Assembly (NCBI GenBank): GCA_964036195.1
Contig: OZ038460.1
Span: forward strand, 7,071,504-7,135,503
Length of the DNA stretch: 64,000 nt
From: Sphaerolaimus hirsutus
Taxonomy: Eukaryota; Nematoda; Chromadorea; Monhysterida; Sphaerolaimidae
Reading direction: 5' to 3'
The notes under the pieces were generated by a model. It was not told the origin of the DNA. It saw only the letters and a list, made by a program, of their open reading frames with translations, and ran no database searches. Numbering within the stretch: position 1 is the first letter of the stretch; every line of letters begins with the position of its first letter. A program made the translations under genes and the position numbers. Of the stretch, positions 46,639 through 57,257 are shown in pieces.

Positions 46639-49600
46639 TCACACCCCACCCAATACTTCAAACTCATCATCAGTGTCAGGATTTCCCTCTAAAACTGCAT
46701 AATCGCCTATTGTAGGTGATGCGCTGCCAGCGGCTGGGTATGGATCCCACTGGGGCATGTAATCTGGCCGAGTGCCAATTACTTCGAACATTACTGGCGT
46801 GGAAAGAGGCAAGACGGCCTGGGAAATGGGTGGATTTTATTTAGGTTCATTGAAACCACCGGAATTTGTAAATATTAGATTACTGAGGATTTAGGAAAAA
46901 GATGGTTCAAATATGATAATGGTTTACATGTGATGATGGTTTAAATATGATTATGATTTACAATATTTATGATATCTTTCTTGAAACAAAATACAGTGGG
47001 TGACACGTTTACAAAAAATTTTTTGCGTCCAATGCAAATCACCGTGCAAAACTTATTTGAATTGGAAAATATGATGAAATCTAGGATCAAAAACTATTCA
47101 CTAATTATTTCCGTGACAAAAAAACCCAACCAACAAACATTCTTCAACCTAGCCACCAAATCCTGGTACTGCTCTAGTGTGTCGCAGAAAAATCCCAGCG
47201 CAACACTAGGATCACACTGGCGCACGTCCATGTGCAGCAAAAATGGGCAGTGATAAGATTCGTCATTAATCTCGCTGTCGGACACATCTAAATCCACAAA
47301 GTCCTGGCACTGGTGCGGGTCCAAATATATTAACTTGGTGCCGCAGCAGCCCAAAAAGTACAGGGCGTGGTTTGGGCGACCGCCGATCATTCCAGCGCAT
47401 TGTGGCATTTTGAAACAGGCCTGTAAATGCATAAAAGTCGTGTACCGCCAGGGGTTCATATGGGGGGTTGGGGGTAGCCCACCAAAAAAATTGACCAGCT
47501 ACCTATCTAGCTGAAGCTGGTTTTTGAGAAATTTTGCCCCGATTTTTACTCAAAAACCGTTTATTTTCATACCTGTTTTAAGTTCAAAATAGTTTTTCAC
47601 CTTCAAAATCACTACCGCGATTTTTCAGACTTCCAAATCATTTTCATTTATGTGAATTATTGCCTATTTTCAAAAATTTGTGCCTATATATTCATATTTG
47701 TAGAATTTTTCACTTATTTTTTTGCAATTTGCCTCCCTTTTCCCCTTATGTCCAGAAAAAGCCGATATATCTTGCACCCGCGAACCCACCCCCCCACGAA
47801 GTTTTTCTCAGTTATCTATCCCTCCAAAGAAGCGATTTGTTGTATACTCGGCGGACATCACACTTAGTATGGGAAATTGCTATAACCCATCTGATTAATG
47901 AACCAAAAAATTTACAGTTTTCATCATAACATCGCTTTTTCACCATGGGATAATTAATTACGAAATTTTTCACAAGATTTTATAATTTGAATTATGGTAG
48001 GATTCTGCACATCCTTTGCGGTCCGCCGAGTATACAATCCACGATTTCCTGGACGGGTCCAAATTCACTCAACCCCTGTATACCGAATCGCACTGCGGTA
48101 ATATTTATATAAAATTGGGTAATGCCGAACCTCCAAAGCTTCAATGTAGCAAATATTGAAACTGGTCAAGCCCAGTCTCAAAGGGATCAATATCAACAGT
48201 GGGCACCAATTTTTGCATTCGTCCCACTTGTCAGGAGTTGCGTCGGTACTCGAGCTAACCACATTTAAGCACACATCAGCGCGCAATGGCGAACTGGATG
48301 AGCTTTCTCTGCTTCGCGCACGACCTGCAGTAAATGACGGTTGAAAAAAACATAAATACTAGGCCCTGCCCAGGGGAGGGGGGGGGGGGTAGGGATGGAA
48401 AAAATGCCATTTAACGACCCCGTTTTAAGGCGGTTTTCCAAAAGCTCCAAAATATGGTTATCAGTATGTATGGAAAAGAGCGCTTTTTCAAAAAAATGTC
48501 CAGGCATTTCTAAATTTGTCATTTTCACACTCAAGACAAACTGCACGTTGCAGCTGCACAGTCAGACGATTATACGCCGGAGGATTCGTCACTTTACAGA
48601 GACACTGTTAAAAATCTCATAATCTTAATATGCCTTTTTCAATTCACAACCCGATAACAAAGAGGGTATCTCCCGGAACACATGGGTAACACCCCCTCCC
48701 CTGCCCACAACTACGCCCTTGCTTACCCCCACAAGCAGGGATGTATCCAGGATTTTTGAGCGGGGGGGGCTGCTTGTTTACGGAGCCCGGCGAACGGGGG
48801 GGGGGGCTCAGCCCCCCCCCTAAACTTATACCTATAAAGTGAGGAAATGGCGCCATGGCGCTGGCGCCATTCGTAGGCGCCACGCCATGGCGCCATTGGC
48901 GCTGGCGCCAAATATCGCTTATTATGTATGTAAATATGCCTACATATAGAGCGACAGGCCGGCCATTTAGTGCATTTAATACAGAATTGGGATTACAGGG
49001 CCGATTTTTTACAATACCTCTGTGTAATGGACGAATGCGCGCTTGCGCGCAAAATTTTTTACACCACACCTTAAAATTTGATAACAAAAGTTGATTTTCC
49101 CCGTGTTTTTCAGGTCCGACCTTGGGAACGGCTGCAGCCCCCCCCCCCCGCCCCCTTGGATACGTCCTTGCCCACAAGCATCAACAAAAAGCACCCACCC
49201 CCAGCTAGCTGCCATCTCCTGCAAACAGTCTTCCTAACATCTGCATCAATCAACAAACTATCCATAGCCACGTGCACTGCCAATTTGCTCCAGTCATCGT
49301 AAGCGGCCAATTTGCGGAGCACCTGGGAGACTGTGTTGGGGCCGAACCAAGAGCCCACTGTGCGACCTTCGGAGGCACCCATTTGGGCTGTGGAGGGGGG
49401 GGAGTTTGGGATTTTAGAGGGATTTTTTGGGATAATTTTAGGTGACAACGGTTTTGATAGTAGATTTTGAAACTTGTGGGTTACTGATTGCAGGATAAAA
49501 AAACATATTGCTGTAACACAAATACAGTTGAAGTTAACTTTTTGCAAAAAAAAACTTTCTCCATCCCAAACCGTTGTAGCATGTAATGGGTGTGAAAAAT

Positions 49601-50252
49601 GATTTACCAATTTGATGCAGAGAATATAGTCTGTCCTTCTTATCTTGGAACATTCGCAGCATGGTTAAGTAGTGTTTTCTCTTTTCATGATCATCCTTAT
49701 CTCTCAGCCATCTCCAGTCTAAAATGGATAAAAAATGGTCATTGCCAAAAAATGGTCCTCTACATACAAATGGCAAATAAAAAAACCTCTGCCCAAATGA
49801 TGCACTATCAAGCAGTGAGCTAGAATCATCTGTCCGCAGCGCAGCATGCAGCCCCATCCCTGATCCGAACTGGGACCCGTGCCACCTGATTACATTGAGG
49901 GAAATAACCTGTTTTGTTTAAGACATGTACTTGTTTTTAGAATGAAAAACGGACCAATGGCCGGAAAATGTCGTCTGTATGTGAGCCATATTCGCGAAGT
50001 TATGTCCGTCTTGACACTGTCCATGCCTGCAGATTAAAAGAACCACTGAAGGGTTTTTATACAAATATTGGCTGCGTGCCAAATAAACCTTTGCACAAAA
50101 ACAGGTGAAAACAAACAGAGGCGCGTGTCGTAAGACGTCCCAAGTAGCCACAAAGGTTCATCCGAGTCGAAAATAGCCTGTTCTTCATATTCGATGATCC
50201 CCGGCTCCAGATTTACACAGGACTCAAGCATCGCAAAATGCCCCTCGGTCAT
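46639..50252 (-). CDS. ATG4: ATG4 cysteine protease (autophagin)
   Basis: Eight exons: 50252-50117, 50026-49955, 49885-49787, 49718-49608, 49387-49199, 48324-48131, 47420-47139 and 46818-46639. They total 1263 nt, 420 aa, close to the family size. ATG4 cleaves the C-terminus of ATG8/LC3 and later delipidates it in the cytosol. Visible family motifs in order: 'SRIWLTYRRHFPAIGGTGP', the active-site 'DQGWGCMLRCGQM' (Cys82), 'GSWFGPNTVSQVLRKLA', 'LAVHVAMD', 'LILIPLRLGL', 'IGGRPNHALYFLG', the catalytic 'YLDPHQCQ' (Asp301, His303), and 'DESYHCP'. The last residues include 'DEFEVL', a C-terminal LC3-interacting (LIR) motif as in ATG4B. The start ATG has a strong context (GCCACCATGA). A 433-bp transposon sits in the intron 48325-49198. 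All catalytic residues are present, so it should be active. Confidence 0.93.
48737..49169. mobile_element. TIR element of the GACGTAGCCAGG family, in ATG4 intron 5
   Basis: Ends AGGGATGTATCCAGG and CTTGGATACGTCCTT; flanks CCCCACAAGC / GCCCACAAGC (9 of 10). Same internal palindromes as 28586-29010. Another likely member lacking a clear duplication is at about 7793-8262. Confidence 0.8.
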
Positions 50253-50722
50253 GGTGGCAAACGCATGCGCGCAGTCATCCTTCGTGCAAAAAAATTTTAT
50301 TTTGGTATTACGGTAGCGGCTAGATCAGTCACCAATTATGGTAATATTGGCGGCTTTAATAGATGATCGAATATGCGAATATCAGTTCTCGTAATGTGCT
50401 ATCTATAGTTCGAAATTTGCCAAAACATTTTAATATTGCAAGCCACGAGCTCAAAAATCAGTAGAGTACGAGTGTATCCTCTGATTCTTTTTCCTTTTAT
50501 TTTAAATATTTACTCATTTTGGATACACTATAAATTTAGTATCTCCGAAGTGCACCGAAACTTCCACCACATTCCCCCATCAACTCACACCCATCCCTCT
50601 TCCACAGATTCCCAATAAAAGGCTCGCAAGTAGGCGGGGCGGGGCCATCACCGCGACCTCCACTCATCCACTCGCCGAGAAGACCGAGCCGCCAGCCCCC
50701 CGACTGCAGCCAACGCGGCACC
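50253..50722. other. Divergent intergenic region between ATG4 and the MSP-domain gene
   Basis: The two genes are transcribed away from each other from this 470-bp region, so it should hold both promoters. From about 50570 it becomes C-rich, fitting the MSP-gene 5' UTR. No TATA-like element is distinctive. Confidence 0.5.
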
Positions 50723-53700
50723 ATGACCACCAAGGGCACCTACAAGCTCACGTCCGACCCCAAGGACAAGGTCGCTGTCTGGGATGAGTCGATGTAAAGC
50801 ACCGTGCAGCGCTGCACTGCTACTGCATTGCGTCGACTAGTGATGTAAAAGTACCAAACCAAAAAAGCACCATGGCGTTTGGCGCATGGCGCTTCTTACA
50901 TCACTAGCGTCGACAATGGTGGAAAATCTTTCCAAAATTACTGTCCGAAACATTGTTAAGAAAGGAATAAATATTTACATGCGAAGTGCCTGCCGTGGCA
51001 ACGTGCGACATTTTGTCCTAATTTGGATTCTTGCCACAAGCTTTCATCATGTCTACCTAATTTATAGTCTGCGTCAAGATTTGCACTCGAAAGAAAATTT
51101 CCGAAAACGCTCGAAATGGACCCCTCCCCCGATTAAATGAACGAAAATTTTTGTAGTTATGACAAACCAAACAGAAAACATTTGTCAATCGGCACTTAAT
51201 CAATATCGATTGCATTGTAAATACATCAACATGGCGTAAATACATTAGTAGGCGTAACAAATAGCCCAAATATCACCCAACTCAAACCCATCCCAACTAC
51301 ACCAGGTAACGTTCGCGGGTCCATTCGACGGCACGAACGAGCCCAAGGTCACACTGAAGCTGACCAATGCGGACGACAAGGAGCGCGCCTGGAAGGTCAA
51401 GTGCACCTCGAACGCCATGTTCAAGATCAGACCCGCCGTGGGCACCGTGGACAAGGCCGCCACCGCCACTGTTAGTGTAGGGCTGCTGGGCTACGCGCTG
51501 CTCTGGGGTCAGTCCCGTGCCGCCCTGTAAAGTGTGAAATAAGTGTGAAATGTGTCAAATGTCATGTAAAATCTCAATAAAAAAAGAAGATTTTATTACT
51601 AACTTTGCAGGGCAATTGGCACTTTGCCTGACACTCTGCATGACAATTGACACTGTCTGACACATTCTATGACAATTAACAATTTTGTATGATATTTGTC
51701 ATTTGACACTTGACTTGACATTTAAAAGGCTTGGGACTGACACATGGCAGCATGTATAAGACGCCCTATCAAGTGCATGTGTTAAATCTGGTGCTACTCC
51801 CACCCAGACCATGTAAAATAGCTGGTAAAATGTGAAATAAATGTCAAGTAAAAGTGATGTAAAAGGCCCATAAAATCAAGTAAAAAACTTATAGTATTTA
51901 CCAGTCGTTAGACTTTATTTTACAGGCATTTTACCTATATTACTTTTGACAAGAAGTTGACAGGGTCCCACATCTCTACCTCAACTACACTGGACATCAA
52001 GTCACATTCAAACCACCCCACCGCAGTGCACGCTGACTCTAAAGGCCCTCAAAGAGGCGGACGTCCCTGCGGACAACTACCACCTGTTCTCGATCTACCA
52101 CATCCCGCTGGGCGAGACCAAGGACGGCCGCAAGTGCTGGGCTGAGCACAAGGGCGATCCGGAGGGATCTTGTCGCCTGCCTGTGGTCAGTTGAGCGGCG
52201 TGAGGAAATGGAATGGAGTGGGAAATGGGCACTGCACTATTCCGCATGTAAACCCATCCCGCATGTTGACCCGGAACACATTTAATTATACCCGGCATGC
52301 TGAAAAAAGACAACAAAACTTGATAGACTTGATGATTTTGAAGGTGAAAATCTATAAGAAGTATGAAAATTAGCGATTTTGTGTGAGTAAAATTGCTCAA
52401 AAGCGCTGCAAATAGCTAGAGAGCTAAGCAATTTGCGGGGGGGGGGGGGTTGTTCAGGGGAAAGTAGCCAAAAAATTGCCCTAATAGATAAATATATAGC
52501 TGGACGGTGTGGGTGGGGTCACCCGCCCCTCTCTTACCCCTGCGGGTATAATGTGTCAATAATGGGTCTACATGCGGGATGGGTTTACATGCTTAATAAG
52601 CTTGACCCTGGGAAATGTGCTAGTGGTAATAGTGGTATATTGTGCCTTCACACGAAATTAAAAACAACTCTAAATCTGCTTAGAACGCATTTGAGTTTTC
52701 TACAATCAGTTGGCAGTCAACTACAGTCGACGGAGATTAAAAATCACTCATGGTGGAAAAGTCAATGTTCAAAGCTCATTTATTGAGTTTTCGAAATTTC
52801 GTGTGAAAACTAGTTTGCACAGGACAATTGACCAACGTCAGATTTATTTAGTAGTCATGCAATGGCCCCATCCGGAAAATGAAAGTTTAAAATGATGCCA
52901 ATACCGTATTTCGTCAAATAGAACTTCCAATAATAATTTCTAATATTTCTGATCTTCCATTCGAACGACACCTCCCACAAAAATAATAGAGCGGCAGCCT
53001 CCAACAGAACGCCACCACCAATAGAACGGCTGGTTAAAAAGTTGACGAAAAAAGAACGAAGCCATTCTATTAGAAGAAATACGGTAGCACAGGGCACACG
53101 GCATACGGTTGTATGGCGGTCATAATGCTAAGTGACCTCTGCCGCCATGCATTAATAGCTTTAATGCTAATCCACGCAACATTTGAGTAGCTCTCATTTT
53201 TCGTCATTTTGCCATGCTGCTTTAACAAACGTCGACTGGCCGTTTGCCATCCGTGCAATGTCCCGCTTGTCATCCACACCAGCACTTATTCAAGTTCAGC
53301 CACTGACCATTGTCCACCCCAACTGAAAAATTAACCAATCCGCGCGCAGACATTCGACAAGGCGGCGGGCGGCGGCGAGAAAAAAGATGCCAGCAAGGCC
53401 GCCGACAAAAAAGATGAGGAAAAGAAGGACGAGAAGAAGGAAGAGGAGAAGAAAGACGACAAAAAGGTGAATTCACCATATTACCTCGAATTACCCCCTT
53501 GAATTAGCTCCCCATTCGAAATACCCCCAGGTCTAAGCGAGTTAGGGAGATAATAAACCCCTCGAAATACCCCACCCAAATTAAGTGTAATGGGAATGTA
53601 CATTACAAACACCGTAGTGTGTAAAACAATGTAATCTTTGTGTAGAACAATGACTTCCAAAAAGTCCGCCGAGTTTAATGCAGAACACGCGTTAGACACC

Positions 53701-54489
53701 AATGACTTACACTTGGAATTTAAAAAAATATTGGGGAATAATAGACCCCTCGAATTCACCCCCACCGTCAAAATTTGCTGGCGAAAAAATAAACACGCTG
53801 AGGGTATTTCGAGGAAATTACGGTAATCGTAAAATGGAACCACCAACAAAATTCTAAATTCCTATCACGCAGGATGAAAAGACGGATGAAAAGAAAGATG
53901 ATAAGGAGGAGAAGAAAGATGAAAAGAAGGAAGAAAAGAAGGAAGATAAGGAAGACAGTAAGGAGAAGGAGGAGAAAGGTTAGCCATGTAGTGGATTGTA
54001 GTGGAATTGGGGGCCATGCATATTTATGTGCAGCCCTATTACATTATTCGGTGCCATTCCGAGATTGTGCCTATGTAGAGTACAGCAAAAAGGTAGCCTG
54101 TGAAGCGCAAAGGAAGCGGGCTGAAATGTGTGAAGCAGTCGGTCTACTTTCACATGCTTAAAAGAATTGTGGTCACACAGCTTCATACAGACTTCACATG
54201 CTTCCAAAATTGTTGAAGACAACCTCAAAATACCCACTCGTATAAACCCTCCTCGATATATCCCCTAGAATCAACCCCCTCGACATACCCCCTTGAATAA
54301 ACACCCCTCGAAATATCCCAATTAATTAACCCCTACCTCTAAATACCTCGTTGAATTTGACGCCCCTCGAAATACCCCCCGCCCCAGAATTGAGTGTAAA
54401 GGGTGTAATTACTAGGTTGGATCAAACGCAACCCAACACCAATCCGTTTTTCCACAACAGAGAAGTCCGACAAGAAAGAAGAGGAGTGA
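50723..54489 (+). CDS. MSP-domain protein with Lys/Glu-rich C-terminal tail
   Basis: Six exons on the plus strand: 50723-50770, 51306-51470, 52027-52185, 53350-53466, 53873-53978 and 54461-54489 (624 nt, 207 aa), phases 0,0,0,0,1. The start MTTKGTYKL has context GGCACCATGA. Residues 8 to about 110 form a major-sperm-protein/VAP-type immunoglobulin-like fold ('LTSDPKDK', 'VTFAGPFDG', 'VTLKLTN', 'MFKIRPAVGTVD', 'LTLKALKEADVPADNYHLF'). The last about 75 residues are almost only K, E and D ('KKDEKKEEEKKDDKK'). No transmembrane anchor follows, unlike VAPs. Exon 1 ends before a GTCGCT donor, the least certain junction. Such proteins are typical of nematode sperm cytoskeleton, but the function here is inferred. 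It is the only plus-strand protein gene in the window. Confidence 0.83.
50838..50906. mobile_element. 69-bp hAT-like MITE, TAGTGATGTAA ends
   Basis: Perfect 8-bp duplication GCGTCGAC. Ends TAGTGATGTAAAAG and CTTCTTACATCACTA with 'ggcgcatggcgc' inside. Inserted in intron 1 of the MSP-domain gene, about 70 bp after exon 1. Confidence 0.85.
51514..51745. mobile_element. Decayed introner-family element in MSP-gene intron 2
   Basis: It starts 'gtcagtcccgtgccgccctgtaaa' and ends 'aaaaggcttgggactgacacatggcag', with 'atgtcaaatgtcatgtaaaa' and its complement inside. The same family is recognisable by the inverted CAGTCCC/GGGACTG ends. It sits inside a larger intron (51471-52026) rather than defining it. 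A second 'tttacaggcattttac' fragment follows at about 51805-51965. Confidence 0.6.
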
Positions 54490-54754
54490 AATAGCCGGCG
54501 CCCGCCCACCCCGCCGCTGCATTGAAACTTTCCCGCCCATGAACGTTCTCGTTTTGTACAAAAAAATACCACGCGGCTGGCCGGCGGGTGATAATTTGAA
54601 AGGGCGCTCCAGCCCACAACTGATAATTTGCTGATTTCTGTGAATGAGCCTATGAATTTCCAATTATGTGCTGTGCCCTGTATCGATCCGATTTGTGAAA
54701 TGTAACAAAGTTCCCGGAAAATGTGCGAGCGAGCTTACTTGAGCTGGACTGGGA

Positions 54755-54760
54755 AATAAA
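54755..54760 (+). promoter_or_regulatory. AATAAA polyadenylation signal of the MSP-domain gene
   Basis: A canonical AATAAA lies about 265 bases after the stop codon of the MSP-domain gene, on the same strand, in sequence without further open frames. It is the likely mRNA 3' end signal. Confidence 0.6.
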
Positions 54761-55421
54761 GAATGATGCAAGCGTCGTCAAAGTTTCTTATCATGTTTTT
54801 TAAATACGACAAAACGTTCAAAAACCAAAAGCCTGTAGACCACCACGGATGACTAGACACCACAAAGAAATTTTTTGATACTCATATGACTCTTTTGACT
54901 TTTCGATTATCAATATTCGATTTAAAGAAAGCCACTTTCTTATTGACGAAAACCGAAAATCGGTCATCGAAAACGTAGGCACAAAACCGATATTCAATAT
55001 TGGTGCGCGCCTAAGATGAAAAACTACCATTTTTACGCTTTTCCAATGGCCCTGCGCACACTAGTTTTCACACGAAATTTGGATAACTCATAAATCAGCT
55101 TTGAGTTTTCTACAATGAGTCTCTTGAAATCTCCTGACGGACACCTCATTGTAGAAAACTCAAATGCGTTAAAAACTGATTTATGAGTTTTCCAAATTTC
55201 GTGTGAAAACTAGTGTGCGCAGGCACATTATGGCATGTGTGTTGCCGAAAAGTGATCAAAATGTTATCCAACGTCGTTCGCCCGATAGTCTGCTGACCGG
55301 TGACCGCACACATTATAACGAAAACTGCCATATCTCGTATGAAAACTCCATTAATTACTGTAAATCTTCCAGTAAGCCCCCAGGAATTTTTTTCGTCAGA
55401 CCGTTTGAAGTTATTCTGGGG

Positions 55422-56142
55422 TAGGGTTGGAAAAAAATCGATTTTTTTTAACGACCCCGATTTTTTAAAAAAAAAATCGATTTTTTTAATAAAAAAAATC
55501 GATTTTTTTAAATAAAAATCGCTGGGGTCAAAATTAGCCCCATTTCTGCCTAAAATCGCCTCTGGGGGTAATAAAAGCCATATAAATTGGTAGGGAGTGC
55601 ACACTTATACTTTCTGTGCTAATATAAGTACTGTAGAGCTTCGGAAAAGCTTCAAAGTCAGTTATTTTTAAGTGTAAATGAAATCAAATTGATCTATTTG
55701 TGACGTGAATCACATTTCATCGACCATTTGCAATTTTGTTTGCAGAAATAGCATGTTCTTGCTCAGAACAAAATATAAATGATATTGGAAGTGAACATGC
55801 ATGCATTTTGCATAAATGTTTGATGTGACAACACAAAGCATAACTATGAATACTTCCTAAAATAATTCACAGCCTACCTTACACGCTTAAAAGCACACAT
55901 AAATGGGTACTACACCCCCCAAATTGGTTGTCAAAGCCATGAAAAAAGAAACTTGTGGATTGTTTGCATGAAAGTGCGCGCTTGCGCGCAAAATTTTTGC
56001 ATTTTACCTAGTGCTTGAGTACCAAATTTTTTTGCCAGCGACTTTTTTAAAAAAAAATCGGTACGGGTGCTGCGATTTTTTAAAAAAAAAATCGGAATTT
56101 TTAAAAAAAAAATCGCTTAAAAAAAATCGCTTGCCAACCCTA
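55422..56142. mobile_element. hAT-like MITE, TAGGGTTGG ends, aaaatcg arrays
   Basis: Perfect duplication TTCTGGGG (55414-55421, 56143-56150). Ends TAGGGTTGGAAAAAAATCG and CTTGCCAACCCTA. Interior arrays of 'aaaaaatcgatttttt'; the palindrome 'gcgcgcttgcgcgc' is at about 55977. Confidence 0.85.
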
Positions 56143-57257
56143 TTCTGGGGTGTTGTTCGAGGCGATAAATCTTTTGAGATATCATCAAAATATTAAGTTC
56201 AATTGTTCAATATTCACTACGCCCAACCGTTCATTAGTAATAATCGTACCCGCACTACGTGCTACCATAATTCAGAAAATGGAAATAAATTGGGTGAATA
56301 ATAATAACTGTGCGCATTTGCCATTCGCAACCCATAAATGCACACGATTACTGACTTTAAAAAATGTGAGCATATTACAAGTACACTAAGCTGCTTCAAA
56401 ATAAAATCAGTTCTGCAAAACAAAAGCAAAGGATTATCACGATTAGCACAACATCTTAAAATGCTTATTTACAGCTTCCGCAGAGCACAGCCTCTCATTG
56501 CAATCCCACAAATCAGTACACTATGACATCACATTTGGTCAGCCAAAAACAAACAAACAAAACATTTGCCACTTAGAACGCTTTATAGATATTATAGCAG
56601 TGCCAATGAGGGTAATTCTTTTTAGTACAGATTTCCGTAAAGGGGTGATCCTTTGCTCCATTTAATACAACGATATCATGTTGTCAAAAAAACTAAATGA
56701 AACTGTTTGAGAGCAAGTTTGGTGCCGTGTTGCAGTAATTTTGACTACCTATAAAGCGTCCGCAGTGGATCTCTAAATATATGATCTTAATATCAACATT
56801 TCAATAGATTAAAAACAGCCCATCCCCACACCACAAAAACAAAACAGGTTGGTGCAAAAGCAGGAAGATTAATGCAGAGAGCATATAATGCACGTATCAT
56901 ACCAACGAAATCGTAGACAGTGCCAGAAAACGCGTGAAAAGGCTACGAAAGCAGTGTGGTGGCAACAAATTTTAATAGACAGAAATTTTTTCATTTGATC
57001 TTTCTGTTTTATGTCACTAAAATCGCCAACCAACGTAAAAAATTGTAGCAAGACATCAAGCCAGGCGTGAAAATTTGCTTTCACACTAAATATACCAATA
57101 AAGATATTTCAATAGACATAAATGTGTTCTCGCAAAACAGACCTATTGTTAAAACTAACCCTCAATATCACAATGTAACATTTTAAAAACAAAATTGCAC
57201 ATTCACAAACAAACACTCCGAATCGTCAATCACCATCCACTGGGCCTCGTCCCAATT

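Larger units (their letters stand above)
54490..57257. other. Convergent spacer between MSP-domain gene and DAPK
   Basis: Apart from the poly(A) signal at 54755, a foldback MITE at 55047-55228 and the hAT-like element at 55422-56142, nothing is recognised. 56150-57250 is AT-rich without exons. Confidence 0.6.

Noticed and set aside
48385-48420. Another TAGGGATGG terminus suggesting a further hAT-like element
   Set aside because: No matching opposite end or 8-bp duplication found.
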